In this document: positions 22,901 to 35,413 of the stretch, piece after piece
How positions within the stretch are numbered: the first letter of the stretch is position 1
Layout of the letters: each line of letters starts with the position of its first letter
Assembly: GCF_958979055.1 (NCBI RefSeq)
Contig: NC_084893.1
Coordinates: 6,761,071-6,825,070, forward strand
Source: Alnus glutinosa
Lineage: Eukaryota; Streptophyta; Magnoliopsida; Fagales; Betulaceae
Length of the DNA stretch: 64,000 nucleotides
Direction: 5' to 3'
Position numbers and translations under genes: made by a program
Notes under the pieces: generated by a model
Told to the model about the DNA's origin: nothing
Seen by the model: the letters and a program-made list of their open reading frames with translations, nothing else
Databases searched by the model: none

Positions 22901-23877
22901 AGATTACTGCAGCTCTAGCTTTGTTGCAAAGTCCAAACTATGGATTCAGTTTTGTTAATTTTTAAGAGAAATGACATACACTCCCCCTCTCACACTTCTT
23001 GACGTGGTAGTGAAAATCATTATTGGATCCAAAATCTAATGATGATTTTTTACTGTCACATCAGGGAGGGTGCACTTGGGACAAGCGCAGCATTTCTCTA
23101 TTTTTAATGCTTGCACATGATAACTTCTTGAATTACCAAAATAACTAGGTTTCCTTTCCTTTTTTGTTTATTGCTGTTTCCAACATGGTTGTGAAAGATT
23201 AATAGCAGTGACCTGAATATAAAACTTTTCCTTTTCATATATTATTATAGGTTCAGTCAGGATAAGTATCTCCAAATTAGTTCCAAGGTTATAGATTTTT
23301 ATCTTTCTGGCAGAGGGCTATCATGAAGCATATTAGAAACTAGGGTGGGGTGGGGAAACTTTTACAAAAGGAAGAAACTCTTCATAGAGAATAACATAAA
23401 AAGTCCTTTCCTCTCTCGTTTAATGTGTGTGTGTGTTTTGGTGCAGCACTATGAAACACTATCAATAATTTTGTGTATTTCTTCTTCTCTACTTGTAGGC
23501 CTTATTTTATTCGCCGAGCCCGTGTTTAGGAAGTGGCGCCCTTAACTTTTCATTCTGTCAATATTATGGCTTGAATAAACACAGTGCAATGCCTATCGTT
23601 TGATTGAAGAATGCAATTGCCCACTTGTTTGAATGAAGTTCTTGTTTTTTTGGCCAATCACCAATTCCAAAAACTGGAGCATTAAGGAGCCTGTTTCATG
23701 CCTAATTTTGTCCTTTTATGTTCTTTCTTGACTGATGCTAGGATGTTGCTGATCATACTTCTTGTTTGTTGTAGCATGGAGCCATCTTCACTGGATGAAG
23801 GCCATGAACAGGATAACGAAGAGAGAAGGCAGAAAGCGGCTTTCGTCCAACAGTTGATCATGTCAACCATTTTCTGA
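19987..23877 (+). CDS. Di19: Di19 (dehydration-induced 19) zinc-finger protein, 205 aa
   Basis: Five exons join in frame with GT-AG introns: 19987-20068, 21595-21737, 22010-22087, 22200-22411 and 23775-23877. The protein starts MDVDFMAYKVHPSKRF. It carries two Di19-type zinc fingers: C48-C51-H63-H68 in CPFCYVDIDLPMLCNHLQ and C77-C80-H91-H96 in CPLCAANLGKDVSGHFIVQH. A basic patch follows (RRKKSGKSG, a likely nuclear signal), then the C-terminal Di19 region DPLLSLFINNMQF and a tail ending RRQKAAFVQQLIMSTIF. Length fits the family (about 200-225 aa). Family members are nuclear transcriptional regulators in drought, salt and ABA responses, several phosphorylated by calcium-dependent kinases. Intron 1 is 1.5 kb and holds an unrelated 111-codon frame; intron 4 holds a foldback element. 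The 5' leader has a GA-repeat at 19786-19804. Confidence 0.9.
20897..21232 (+). CDS. Unrecognised 111-aa ORF inside Di19 intron 1
   Basis: A true ATG-to-TAA frame on the same strand as Di19, lying wholly in its first intron. The product is hydrophilic and highly charged at the start (KDERSEKDQKHKKQLEEMNN), then LLALLRSMDQLGVKLFMLKT, an acidic stretch with EDQYDDQVDEG, and a C-terminal segment FGEINGFLQNVVPSSG. Composition looks protein-like rather than random (no low-complexity bias, coding-like codon use in an otherwise AT-rich intron). It could be an alternative or nested exon, or a fragment captured from another gene. No family was recognised. Confidence 0.35.
   Translation: MLDSSKDERSEKDQKHKKQLEEMNNDLLALLRSMDQLGVKLFMLKTEENPSSEGSGSSRFENQQEDQYDDQVDEGVRAKQFLSFGEINGFLQNVVPSSGRKVGCLLFVNPS
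22965..23100. mobile_element. Foldback MITE in Di19 intron 4
   Basis: AGAGAAATG at the left pairs with CATTTCTCT at the right. CACTCCCCCTCTCACACTT, GACGTGGTAGTGAAAATCAT and the complement of TGATTTTTTACTGTCACATC continue the stem. About 136 bp, noncoding. Confidence 0.6.
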
Positions 23878-24360
23878 GACCCATTCTCATGCCTTGCGAA
23901 GCTCAAACTTTTCCAGAAGATGCAAAAGGGTTGTTGCTCCGCTCATTTGATCGTCTGACGGCTCGTTTTCAACTGGCACTGGGTTTTTATGGTGCATGAT
24001 AGTAGGAGGATGCAAAAAATAGTTTCTATATTAGGTAGCCTAGAAACTTGGTCGATCTGGAAATGGCCAACTAATACAGCATTACTTCTTGGTCGAAGGC
24101 AGTGTGATAGTAAATCCTCGACTGGGAGTACCAACCTATCTATCTCCTAATGAGTAGAACCAAACATTTCAGTTATAAAGCTAATTAAATCTTTTGATAG
24201 TTGGTAAGAGATTTGAGTAGGATGATGGCTATATGTTTGATACTTCAAAAAGCTCACTCTTTAGCGTTGCCTCTGCCTAATAAATATTTCAAAGTAAATT
24301 TAGAAAGTTTTCCATGTTCCTGCCGACCAAAACTTTGGAATACTGTTGTCTTTACTATAA

Positions 24361-24391
<31 letters not shown>

Positions 24392-26925
24392 GCATCTGGT
24401 GCGATTACTTCCCACATGTCTTCATTTATGACAAGAAGACACCTTCAACCTGAAGTTTGGCATTGTTTGATTCACCCTGGGACAGCCTTATCCAATGAAC
24501 AAACGACATTGTACTGTGCAGTGTGCAGGCTTGCACACCACTCCAAGTGAGTCCAGCTACGGTCTCATTCTTTTTTCCTTTCTTAATGAAAAGTAAAACA
24601 ATTTTATAAAAAAAACCCTCTTTTTGTAGAGATTCTTATTATGAGAAAACATTCGGCAAATCAAGAGAAAAGCAAGCATAAAATCCTACAAAATTGGAGA
24701 TATTAATAAAATCATTGACAAAGATCCACTCGAAATAGAATTTGAACTCGCCTTCTCGCAATCATCGAAACTTTACGTATTCTTTTTCATAGTAATTAAT
24801 TAAATTGTTACGAACCACAACAAGGTATTTATTCCTTTAAACCTGGCAACAAATACATTGGCAATTATCAATCTCGATCACTGTCGAGTAAAGTACTCCA
24901 GGAACGAGGTAAAGCCTTCCAACCACTAAGGAACACCAGTAGTTTGGTGAGCATCACCAATTAGCTCTTTAAAGTTTAGTTAAAAAATCTGTTTTTATTA
25001 TTTTAGCAAACTACTTTTCACAAGAACTAAATATCAAGCTCTTCATATATTTCTCTACTTTTAACTAAATATTATTTTTTATTAGTTTTAGTTGGTTGAA
25101 ACTAACTGCTATAGAGGGTGATATTTTGCAAATCATTTTAAAAAGATTTAACACCCCAAAAAAAAAAAAAAAAAAACCCAAAATTAAACCAAATTGCAAA
25201 GAGATCTCAGCTAAAAATTTAAAACACAGAACACCCAAATCTCCAAAAAGAGAGCAAAAAAAAAAAGAAGAGATTTTTTGGGAATCCATGGTGCCAAATA
25301 TGAAGTGGGTGGCCCGTTTGAAAACCTTAATGAGCTTCTATATATGCACACAGAGAAATAGGAAAAATGAAGAGATGAGAAGAGGGTGGGAAAATCTCAA
25401 TAGCTAAAAGAAGTTGTAAGCCAAATTTGGAGTGAAAATCTGTACTTTTTGAGATGTTTTCCAAACTTCGGTGAAAACTTTAAAATGGAGAGCTTGTTGG
25501 AGATGCTCCCCTCTCTTTGATACCTCAAATCGGTAGAGCTATATACATCTATCCTTCTCCAAACCACTGCTTTGCGAGAGCCTCTTCAAACTGCCACTCG
25601 GAGCCCCCCCCAACCAAAAGCATTTTCATTATCACAGTATTGTCTGAGTTATAACTATACAGAAGGGGCAGTTTTTCTTATGACCAATCAAAATGTGACT
25701 ACTGCAATATGGAACCACAAAGCAAATTCTTGAAAGGCTTTATTGTTTTTTGCCACCAGTTTCCCGTAGCAAAATTACAAACAAGAAAATACTTTCAAAT
25801 AGTGGACTAGCCTGCACGCATAATCATGAGCATTATTACTTCATTAAGGGTAAAACATACTTACCAATGTGGGGAGAGATAGATGACACTTTCACATAGT
25901 TGACATGACAAAGAGACATTCTGCTAGCTAGAAGTAGCACTTCAAGAGCAAATGCAAAACATGTTCCAAGCAGATGATCTTATAGATTGAAGAGAAACAA
26001 CAAACCAGAGCTTACATGCAACAATGACACTTTGCATGTATAGAGCATGACTATCCAGAAACATCTCAGGTGTGGCTTATCAGCTTGCTAGCCTCAAAGG
26101 GGTATCTTTCCTAAGAACTGTGTTTGTCAATTCACTACTTCTTGTAGTCAAAGAAGAAGTGCCGCAAAAGGAAGTCCTAGGACCATGCTATAAAACCAAA
26201 TGCAGCTTCCAACACCAAGTCAAAGGAAAATAATAATGGAGAAAAATTGCTTCGCCCTAACGAGAAGCAACTTTTTCTAAAGGGCTCAATCAAAAAATTC
26301 AAGATAGATCCTCCTCAATCTATATCAAACAAAACCAACACGCCATTTTGCCTCCCCTTAATCAAGGTTGAAGATCAACCTCAACTAAGAGAAGGGTGGC
26401 ACTAAGCATCTGGAAATTAAATGCTGATTCTGAAAATTATGTTATGCATTGTATCTGCTTCCCTCCCCTATATGGATACAAATGCAGATGAAAGAAACAA
26501 TACTAGAGGATTCCAATATATGGGGAGTATTTAGACTGTTAATTATTGTTCCATGAACATAGAAAATAACAACGGTAAAACAGTATCAGCTTGCTTAAGG
26601 GAAGTAATACATGTCAGTAATCTGAATAAACATCTGATGTTTCCATGCAAGCAATAGTTCTAGAAATTTACCTGGAGTAGCTCACAAAATTCCAGAACTA
26701 GAGAGAGTGAAAGTAACATTGATTCATCAAAAAAATATTATCCAACTAAGCTAGACATCAGCGCAAAGTAAAAGAAGTACAAACTACAAGATATATAACA
26801 TTGGATAGATCAAAGTTGCGCAAAATGGCAAAAGTAATTGCATAAATATGAGAACAGACGTCATTTTGCCACTCCTCAAAAAAGTGAAAAGCATTTCCTA
26901 CCAAGGATGCCAAAGCTTATTAGTA
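23878..26925. other. Intergenic region between Di19 and plastid EF-Tu
   Basis: Holds the Di19 3' UTR, a T27-type run at 24361-24387, a putative DNA transposon at 24949-25508 and the 3' flank of the minus-strand EF-Tu gene. 25.6-26.9 kb is unique-looking noncoding DNA. No additional gene is supported. Confidence 0.5.
24949..25508. mobile_element. Putative non-autonomous DNA transposon
   Basis: Left end GAGCATCACCAATTAGCTCT and the complement of the right end, GAGCATCTCCAACAAGCTCT, match at 17 of 20 positions. GAGCATC-type termini are common in plant hAT and Harbinger derivatives. A related internal stretch (TAAATATTATTTTTTATTAG) recurs near 45097-45120. No target duplication was identified. 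Confidence 0.5.
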
Positions 26926-28380
26926 TCACTCAATGATGGACTGAATAACACCAGCTCCAACAGTTTTCCCTCCTTCTCTGATAGCAAACCTCATCCCTTG
27001 CTCACAAGCCACAGGCATAATGAGTTCAACAATCATCTTCACACGGTCACCGGGCATGACCATCTTAGACTCCTCATCCTTATCGTTCATAATCGAAGCC
27101 ACCCTGCCCGTCACATCCGTAGTCCTCATGTAGAACTGCGGCCTATACCCTGAGAAAAAGGGCGAATGCCTACCACCCTCCTCCTTCTTCAACACATAAA
27201 CAATCGCAGAGAACTTCGTATGAGGGGTAATTGTGCCCGGCTTCGCCAAAACCATCCCTCTCTGTATATCAGCCTTCTGAATACCTCTAAGCAACAACCC
27301 CACATTGTCCCCAGCCATAGCATCATCAAGAATCTTCTGAAACATCTCCACCCCAGTCACAGTGGTGCTCCTAGTATCCTTCAAACCCACAATGTCCACT
27401 GTTTCTCCAACCTTAACGGTACCCCTTTCAACACGGCCAGTGGCAACGGTCCCACGACCGGTGATCGAAAACACATCCTCAATAGCAAGCAAAAATGGGA
27501 GATCAGTTTGTCTTTGTGGGATTGGTATGTAACTATCCACAGAATCCATAAGCTCATAAATCTTATCTACCCATTGGTTGTCACCACGTTTAAGACTAGG
27601 ATTAGCCATCAAAGCCTCTAAAGCTAACAAAGCGGAACCAGAAGTAATAGGCACATCGTCACCTGGGAACTCATACGAGGAAAGCAACTCACGCACCTCC
27701 AATTCCACGAGCTGCAAGAGCTCCTCGTCGTCGACCTGGTCCTGTTTGTTCAGGAACACGACCATGTTGGGCACACCCACTTGCTTGGCCAACAGTATGT
27801 GCTCCTTGGTCTGCGGCATCGGCCCGTCGGCGCCGGAGACGACGAGGATCGCGCCGTCCATCTGGGCGGCTCCGGTGATCATGTTCTTCACGTAGTCAGC
27901 GTGGCCGGGGCAGTCCACGTGCGCGTAGTGGCGGTTCTCGGTCTCGTACTCGACCGTCGCGGTGTTGATGGTGATCCCACGGGCGCGTTCCTCCGGCGCG
28001 GCGTCGATCTCGTCGTACTTCTTGGGTGCGCTGTTACCCATTCCGGCCAAGGCCATGGTGAGCGCGGCGGTGAGGGTGGTCTTGCCGTGGTCGACGTGGC
28101 CGATGGTGCCGATGTTGACGTGAGGCTTCTTGCGCTCGAACTTGCCGCGCGCGGCTCTCACGGTGATCGAGCCGCCGCGGCGCTGGGGGTGGTGGCGCGT
28201 TGTGGGGTGGAGGATGGTGGAGGGGCTGAGGAGGAAAGAGGATGACAGGTGGGATTTTGTGGTTGTTTTGGAAATGGGTTTTTGGTAGAAAGTGAAGGAG
28301 GGGGCGGGGGAAGGTGGGGAGGCATATGGGTAGGTGAGCTTTGTGGAGGCTGAGGCCGTTGCCGCCGACGAGATTGCCAT
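26926..28380 (-). CDS. TUFA: Elongation factor Tu, chloroplastic (nuclear gene), 484 aa
   Basis: Intronless ORF starting at ATG 28380. Residues 1 to about 75 are Ser/Thr/Pro-rich and end with [20 protein letters not shown], a plastid transit peptide and cleavage region. The mature ~409-residue part is a full three-domain EF-Tu: P-loop GHVDHGKT (94-101), switch [18 protein letters not shown] (156-160), NKQD (211-214), and domains 2-3 ending [16 protein letters not shown]. It delivers aminoacyl-tRNA to plastid ribosomes with GTP hydrolysis. In land plants tufA moved from plastid to nucleus, which explains the eukaryotic codon use and presequence. The 5' half is markedly more GC-rich than the 3' half. 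No defects seen. Confidence 0.97.
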   Translation of the reverse strand: MAISSAATASASTKLTYPYASPPSPAPSFTFYQKPISKTTTKSHLSSSFLLSPSTILHPTTRHHPQRRGGSITVRAARGKFERKKPHVNIGTIGHVDHGKTTLTAALTMALAGMGNSAPKKYDEIDAAPEERARGITINTATVEYETENRHYAHVDCPGHADYVKNMITGAAQMDGAILVVSGADGPMPQTKEHILLAKQVGVPNMVVFLNKQDQVDDEELLQLVELEVRELLSSYEFPGDDVPITSGSALLALEALMANPSLKRGDNQWVDKIYELMDSVDSYIPIPQRQTDLPFLLAIEDVFSITGRGTVATGRVERGTVKVGETVDIVGLKDTRSTTVTGVEMFQKILDDAMAGDNVGLLLRGIQKADIQRGMVLAKPGTITPHTKFSAIVYVLKKEEGGRHSPFFSGYRPQFYMRTTDVTGRVASIMNDKDEESKMVMPGDRVKMIVELIMPVACEQGMRFAIREGGKTVGAGVIQSIIE

Positions 28381-28632
28381 TGGTTGTTGTTTTGGGAGAG
28401 TGGTGGGTTTGGGATTTTGGGGGAGAAGAGTGAAGAAGGGAGCCGGGGGGGGAGTGTTATCTATTGGAAGACGAAAGAGGGCCGCATATCATCTCTAATC
28501 TCTATAGGAACAAGGGGGGGGTGGGGTTTATCCATTTCTTGCTCTGTTTTGGTCCTTTTTTTTTTTTTTTTTTTGGAGGGACTAGTAGGGATGGGGATAT
28601 GGAATTTCTGTGCAACTCATGTTACCTTGCGC

Positions 28633-28638
28633 CACGTG
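28633..28638. promoter_or_regulatory. G-box CACGTG upstream of TUFA
   Basis: GCCACGTGTA is about 255 nt upstream of the EF-Tu ATG. G-boxes are bound by bZIP/bHLH factors in light- and stress-regulated plastid genes; a role here is inferred only from position. Confidence 0.3.
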
Positions 28639-28744
28639 TATACATGGTTTTTTCCTCTTTTCTTGGAGAAGGAAGTTGAGCTTTAAGTGAAGTGTGAGAT
28701 TAGTGAAAATTATCAAAATGAAATGACCAAAAATATCTTTTATG

Positions 28745-29185
28745 AAAGGGTTAAATTCATGTACGATACTTTGTTTATGGCTAAAGATAAAGATAGGTTT
28801 TTAAAAAAGAAAAAAAAAGATAAAGATGGTATACTTGCCCAACTTTCATAAAAAAAAATTAACGGAAGTTTACGTTAATACTTCTAAAAAACTAACATCA
28901 GTCCTATACTTAAATAAAATTGAAAACTAAAAACTAAAAATAATAAAAACTTCAAAAAAAAATTAAAAAATTAAAAGCTTTAATTTTTTTTTTTCAATTT
29001 TTTTTTCTAAATTTTTTAAAGCTTTTATTTTTTTATTTTTTTTTATTTTTAGTTTTTTTAATTAGGCATAAGACACTTGTCAGTTTCTTAAAGTGGACTT
29101 CCATCAATTTTTGAACGGAAGTTGAACGAAGGTACCACTTCTATCTTTAGAAATAAACAAAATACTATTTACGATACAAAATAAA
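28745..29185. mobile_element. Foldback element with AT-rich loop
   Basis: ACTTTGTTTATGGCTAAAGAT (left) faces the complement of ATCTTTAGAAATAAACAAAAT (right). Further in, the A-rich stretch AAAATTAAAAAATTAAAAGC faces GCTTTTATTTTTTTATTTT around 28975-29035. Noncoding; arms diverged, ends approximate. Confidence 0.5.
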
Positions 29186-29649
29186 TTAGATGAAACTTGT
29201 AGTCCCGTTTAATAATCCCCTCTCCCCCCCTTCCCCTTATTTTTACATTTTCTAAAAAACATCAACTCAAAACATTCGTAATCTTTTTTATTTTTTATAT
29301 CACATCAACAATTTATTATTATTATTTAAATAAAAAAATCCACTACAATCTAAATTTTTTCTGTTTTTTCATATAAATTTTTTCTACTTTATATCACATC
29401 AATCACTTTTTACTCGCACTCAAAAATATAATTCTCCCATAAGGGATGGAGGAGGGAAATTACTAAACAGGGAAGAATAAAGTCCGTAGGAGGCAAAAGT
29501 GTAAGTACCCCTTTATGAAATTAGTTTGACTAAGGACCTTGCAGTGATGTAAAATCTTCTCTAGGGATTAGCTTTTGACAGGATAAATGGGGGAATTGAC
29601 CTTTATGAGTTCAGTTTATATAACATATTTTCTTCAAATCTGTTATGGG

Positions 29650-29935
29650 TTTATTTATGTTAATTTAAAAACGTATGATTTTAATATGTAATTTTTTAAA
29701 ATACAATTAAGCGATTGATAAAATTATAATTTGACCTTTGAAAGTATAGGCTATTATTTAAAATTGTACGTTTTTAAAAACTTACTCCTTGTCTTCAACT
29801 TAAAAATACAAAAAACTCGTAATTTTTTTTATTTTCATTTTAACAAAAATGAAACACTCTCTCAAATAATACATTTTCTTCGATTTAGTTTAAAAATCGC
29901 GCACTCATCCTACAAGTGTTCACAATTACGATCCT
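29650..29935. mobile_element. Decayed copy of the 16131 MITE family
   Basis: ACAATTAAGCGATTGATAAA followed by ATTATAATTTGACCTTTGAAA corresponds motif by motif to the 16131 element (GCAGTTAAGCGTTTGGTAAA, then TCGCAGTTTGGCCTTTAAAA). The right half has CGATTTAGTTTAAAAATCGC. Termini are degraded. Confidence 0.55.
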
Positions 29936-31237
29936 GTACCTTGGCAAATGCAAAGTCTCTTTCGCAATACTTTCCAAGTGTGGAGGAAAAGAATGATAAT
30001 CTTGCTCTACCGACCAAAAGTATCACAAATTTTATTTTATTTTCTCGATAGTCATGATGGTCAATAGCCATTTGGGGCTCATATTCCTTTGTGGTTCAAG
30101 CATCCCCAGTGGTTTGTGGTCGTAGAAGGTGAACTGACGTGGTGATTTGCGTCCCACAATCGCCCACGAAGTCGGGCTCTGTTCCACATCTATGATTCAG
30201 GTACTCATAGTTTTTGTGACACCGGCGGTGTCCAGATCAGCAAGCTAAAAGCTTTTTGGATTGAGTTAAAAAAATGATTTTTTTACAAGAGTAATTTTTT
30301 AGAGTTTTTTTTTTTTACCACTGTTAGTTTCATGTTCAGATGGAAAAGCTCATCTCAATTATGAAAACTATGTTACATCCATTAATTCCACAATATTAGT
30401 GGGATCTACGCAAGCATGCCAAAGGCACAATCTTTATCAGAAGCCATATACACTGACAATGAGCAAACAAATCAGGGGCAAGCATTCCCACAACATTACT
30501 TTGACACTCCAGTGAATCATGAACAAGAAACCCAACACTTCTAAATGATCTAATTAACTAAACGGGCACAATTCTGAAGCAGCCAGAGTAATGTCATTGA
30601 AACAAAGTAAATGAATCATATTTACAAGTATACAATCCATAAAATATTGATCACCCCTATTAACCTATTTGTAGGATGATGTGTAGTTATCTTTAAGCAT
30701 ATGCAGACTTATAATATACACATGCACGACTTATCTGACCTGCGTAACCTCAGTAGCATCACTTGATGTATGTGAAATGAAGATTCTGCTCAATCAATCA
30801 TTTGTGTTGAACTCATCATCATTCACTCTACAAAGTAGATTTCCTTAACAAGCATGACTCTCAAGCTTATAACTTTGCTGCATTCTCTCCCCATACAGCA
30901 TCAACGCCCATATTTTATTCGGCATCCCCGTAAAATCTCAATTAAGATGCATTCGGCAGCATGATTTGCATCCACGCACTCATGCTTCCCAACTCTATCA
31001 ACATGTGAAAGATCTTTGAGCTTTACAAGAATATCTCATCAAGTGAAAGATCGCGGACCTTTCCAGAATAACTTCAGCCATTCCTGGATGAGTAAATCTG
31101 TTTTTCTTTCAGGGAAAATTAATGAATTATCTAAATTACTGACCAATGGCAAGTTTGAGAAGTGAAACAACACCGCTTCCAATTTGTAAAGGGCCACAGC
31201 TGTAACATGCTAAGTTTAGAGGTGTCTCACTGTGCAT

Positions 31238-32565
31238 TTAATGGTCCAGAATTTTCTGCTTACAAGCATTTAAAACCTTTTGATGGATCTCTGGAGGAAC
31301 TCCCTTCAAAAGATCAGATATGGCCAATTCATGCTTCCTTTTTAACTCATTTAGCTCCTGTTGCTGCTTCATTAACAGATTCTCAAGTTTCTCGGCAATT
31401 ATCTTGACAGCTTCCGATCCTGCTTCCTTCTCTTCACTATTATCATCATCATCATCATCAGAAACACACTCATTCTCAGGTTGTTCATGTATATCATCAA
31501 CATCAGGATTATTTGTGTCTTCATGATCAGGAGAGTTTTCATTGTCTCCAGTCAAGCTAGCTACCGTGACAACTGAAAGGCCAGATTTTGGAGAGGCTCC
31601 ACCAAGTGCCTTGGGCGAGTCAGACCAAAACTTACGACCCGAAGACAATCTTTCCAGTGAAAAACTACCAGAGGGGACAGGCTCATTCGTAGAGGGAGAA
31701 GCATCATCCTTGGCTTCAGAGGCACAGCAATCAGGACTTGAAACCTCTCCACCAGAACTATCTCCAGGGAGTTCTCTTGGTGTCCAATCTGGAATGGGTG
31801 AATGAATTTTTAAGTCAATCATTTCAGCAATTGCTGAAACATCTTGATCTGTAAGGTCCAACTCCTCTACCATTTCACTAGCAACAGCAATAGCAGTGTC
31901 TGCCTCAATATCAAATGGGAAGTGGATATTGCGATAATGACCTGGGCCAAAGTGGAAATTTTATAATTTAACACGTGAATGCTAATGAAAATCTCTTTTT
32001 CTTTGGTTAACGTACAATTAGAAAAACTAACAAGTGAAAAGAGAAGAATAGACAACCTGAGGAGTCCGCTATTCGTAGTTTCAGAAAAACTGTGTTAACA
32101 TCTTTCCTTTGACCTTGAACTGTGAAATCTCTATTTGTCTCAGAAGATACATCTTTAGCACTTTTACCAACATCAATCTGATCAGATCTGCCTTCTGTGT
32201 TTGACATGTTAAAATGTGAGAACAAAACCATAAAATCCTTTGATCTCTGTTGAAAATACAGAAACTTACCTGAATGATGGGTTTTGGGACGTAGAGAACG
32301 ACCTACACTTTCATGATCCTGATCTGGTTGGAGAAAAGGATCCATTAAAAGTTCCTTGGCAGGCAAGCGTTCAGAGACTTCTGCAATACATTTTTCTATA
32401 AATGCTCTAACTGCAGGGTTTGTAACTTTTGCTAATGATGCCGGCTTTATTCCCTACAAAGAAAAACTGATATGACAATCTAGATACAAAATGTAAAGTT
32501 AATGAAGTTTCTAGAACTGGAATTCGACGGACCTAGGATTTGGATTTTAAGGAATTCCCAAAAAA

Positions 32566-32612
<47 letters not shown>

Positions 32613-34414
32613 TTATCTTAAGATCTTTTACAGTACTTGATACTACAAAATTTGACAAACATTCCAGGCCCAAAAATAAAAATAAAAAATACAAATGTCA
32701 AAATGAAGTGCTGAGAAGATTTGATCAGATGACCCTTACTATATCTTTTTTCTCTTTCAACCAGACAATTTTCTCATGGAATGAACCATTCAATGTCAAA
32801 TGTGTCATACACTGGCTAAGAGGAAGGAGAATAGCAGTCAATCCCTCTAACTAATTAGCATGAGAAACACTGTAAACATGGGGAAGTCATTTATCTTGCT
32901 TCAAAATTAGAACTTGTACTGATATATATATCTAGCAAAATTTGGACTTTCTAGAGCACTACAGAGTCCAAGGGATTCCATGATCATAATATATTAAGCA
33001 TTTTCAAAATGACTAATGTTTTCAAGGGCTACAAAAGCATGACCAAGTCAAAAAAAAAACGTAAGAAACTAAATAAATTTTTGAAAAAAACATTACAACT
33101 GCAATAATAATTGAAATGAACCAGAGACGTTAAGGCCTTACTGATGTCACTTTCTTGTATATTTGAGCAGCATTGGCACATTCGACATATGGGTACTCAA
33201 ATGTCACCAACTCTAGCAAGCACATGCCAAAGGCATAAATGTCTACAAGCTCATTGTACTCCTCTTCATAAAGCTCCGGTGCCATGAACTCTGGAGTACC
33301 TGAAGTCACAAAAAGAATTATGCTGTTGCAACTATAACACAGTTTCCACACTAGGTCTAATCTCAAAAGGAAAATAATAATGATAATATTGCAATCCTCA
33401 CCAATGACACTATGAGCTGAATGAGCCTGGCGAAGAATGGCAGCCAGGCCTAAGTCACCAATTTTCACCTCGCCTTGATTCCCATTGACAAATATGTTAT
33501 CACACTTCAAATCTCGATGAATAACTGGTGGGTCATGACTGTGAAGGTACAGAAGGCCCTCTAGAATCTGCCTAGACCATTTCTTCAATGCTCTCAAATC
33601 AACATGTTTATGTTTCTTCCGGTATCTACACAACATTCAGAGACAAAATGCTTAGCAAAACCAAATAAAACAAATGAAAAAAAGGGATACTAACTTCCCA
33701 GCAGAGTACATAGGAACTCACTGCCGCAATGTTCCAGAAGTGAAAATCTCGGTAATGAAGTTAACACTCTCATTTTTGGTGTCGACCCACGAATTGTAAA
33801 ACTTGATTATGTTCTTGTGCTTCAAAGTCTTGAGTAAATGAACTTCCGAATACAGACGCTCCAAACCTTCGGAGTTTCGTAATAGATCTGACACCTTAAC
33901 CTGATTCCAAGCAACTTCAATTCCTTCCAATTCATCAAAAGCTCGATATCTGAAATTCCCACATTTCGATCAAGGACACACAAATATAGCAATTCCGGTC
34001 CCAAAATCATATTAACAATAGTGCAACTAGTTGCACTTTTCTTTTTCTTTCATAGTATAGATTCAGAGTTAACATAGCAAATAGAATAAAAGGATACACT
34101 TTCTTGAAAGCACCTTTTCCTAGAACCTCTTTATACTGCAAAACCAGCGTTAAGTTAAATAAAAAACAAAACCCATTAATAAGCATAACAATATGCTTTA
34201 GCTTTTAATCAAACAGAAAAAGAGCAGCTAACAGATTTGGACAAATTGAATAACATATTAAATTATAAACAGAAATTCATAATTCAACGACAAAAATTGA
34301 AATTTTTTTCTTCTTCATTGAACTGACCCGACCGTATCGACCAGAGGGATCAACCTCAACAAACTCGGTGTCGGAGTCGTCCGGGTCTTGTTCGGACGAC
34401 GAATCCTGTGGCAT
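31238..34414 (-). CDS. WNK: WNK (with-no-lysine) serine/threonine kinase, 586 aa
   Basis: Eight exons in consistent phase: 34414-34328, 34135-34098, 33949-33722, 33625-33402, 33299-33142, 32453-32270, 32194-32057 and 31941-31238. The start [20 protein letters not shown] matches plant WNKs. The kinase domain has [13 protein letters not shown] with the catalytic Lys moved to subdomain I (K40), Asn57 in VAWNQV where other kinases have Lys, HRD 154-156, DLG 175-177 and the activation segment [13 protein letters not shown]. An OSR1-C-like domain follows ([11 protein letters not shown]...HYRNIHFPF...[16 protein letters not shown]). The tail has a Ser-rich segment, an acidic run with six Asp, and a C-terminal coiled coil ([20 protein letters not shown]). 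Length and domain order fit the WNK8/WNK10 group, but the exact paralogue is not assigned. Plant WNKs act in ion homeostasis, flowering time and V-ATPase or RGS1 phosphorylation. Intron 7 has a weak GTTGTC donor. Confidence 0.93.
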
Positions 34415-34611
34415 TGCTCGTTTCCAACCCAAGCACGGACACAACCAACAAAATGGAAAACCCAGATCTTAGTTCTCTCCAAAATCTCAGACAGATCAAA
34501 TCCAATCCCCCACAAAAAAATTAAAGAGCCCAATCCGAGCCCGCGAAAGAGAACCGGATGCGGATATTCAAAGAATACCCAAAACCCACAAAAACTTATA
34601 GCGTCTGGCAA

Positions 34612-34660
34612 TAAAATCCGGAGAAGAAGAAGAAGAAGAAGAGAAGAAGAAGAAGCGTGT
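34612..34660 (-). repeat. CTT/GAA repeat in the WNK 5' leader
   Basis: On the coding strand a (CTT)n-rich tract lies about 200-245 nt upstream of the WNK ATG. CTT repeats just after plant transcription start sites are common, so this is probably 5' UTR. Confidence 0.6.
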
Positions 34661-35039
34661 GAAAGAGAAGTATTTCGTCAAAGCGAAGCGGTTTAATGGC
34701 TGCGAGAGAATCAGCCATCTATAAGTGTGTCTGACTGACTCAGTTCTCTTTTGTGTTTCTCATTTTCATACATATTTTGGGAATAAAAAAGGTCAACTTT
34801 GGGCATACGTGTGAGAGAACCCAGAAGGGAGGAGGAGGTTACCAACATGGCAACATCTAGTTGTCGCAGATATGATGGTGGATCTTTATTGAGGATAAAG
34901 TTTTTCGTGGATCTTTATTTATATATTATGATAGAATAATGAAAAATAAAAAATAAAAAAAATTCTTAAAATCTAATTTAAAATAAAAATTTGCCCAATA
35001 ACCAATTTATAGCGAGCATTTATAAAGATGGATCAAGAT

Positions 35040-35413
35040 GTCTTACAATTTCTTTAAAATTTTAAAATTTTAAATTATATGAATTTAGATCGTTTTATGC
35101 ATCAAGCGTCATAAAAAATACTACAGATTAAAAATGTGACATGTTAACAATGCGAATTTAGTATATTTTTATTAGATTCTTATAATTTATGTTGTATAAA
35201 AGTTTTGAGAAAAAAATTATATTTTGCTTTAGTAAAGAAGAATCGTCTCTTCAAAAGAGAACAAAAAGCATTTTGAATTTTTTTTTTTTTTTTTTTGCCT
35301 CGATAATATATCATATCTTAAATATGTAGTATTTTTTATGTTGTTCGATGTAAAAAGCGCGATCGAAATTCACATAATTTGAAAATATAAAATTTCTTTA
35401 AAGTTGTAGCCTC
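35040..35413. mobile_element. Foldback MITE
   Basis: CTTACAATTTCTTTAAAATT, then AAATTATATGAATTTAGATCG and CATAAAAAATACTACAG on the left pair with the complement of the right arm (CTACAACTTTAAAGAAATTT, then AAATTATGTGAATTTCGATCG and CATAAAAAATACTACAT). Arms of about 85-90 bp; noncoding. Confidence 0.7.

Larger units (their letters stand above)
28381..31237. other. Intergenic region between TUFA and the WNK gene
   Basis: Contains the TUFA 5' leader and promoter, a T-run at 28557-28574, two repeat-derived segments (28745-29185 and 29650-29935) and, from about 30.3 kb, unique DNA that probably includes the WNK 3' UTR. No coding region supported. Confidence 0.5.

Noticed and set aside
27578-28245. 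Open frames antisense to EF-Tu (105 and 154 aa)
   Set aside because: They mirror the GC-rich codon pattern of the opposite strand and have no domain of their own.
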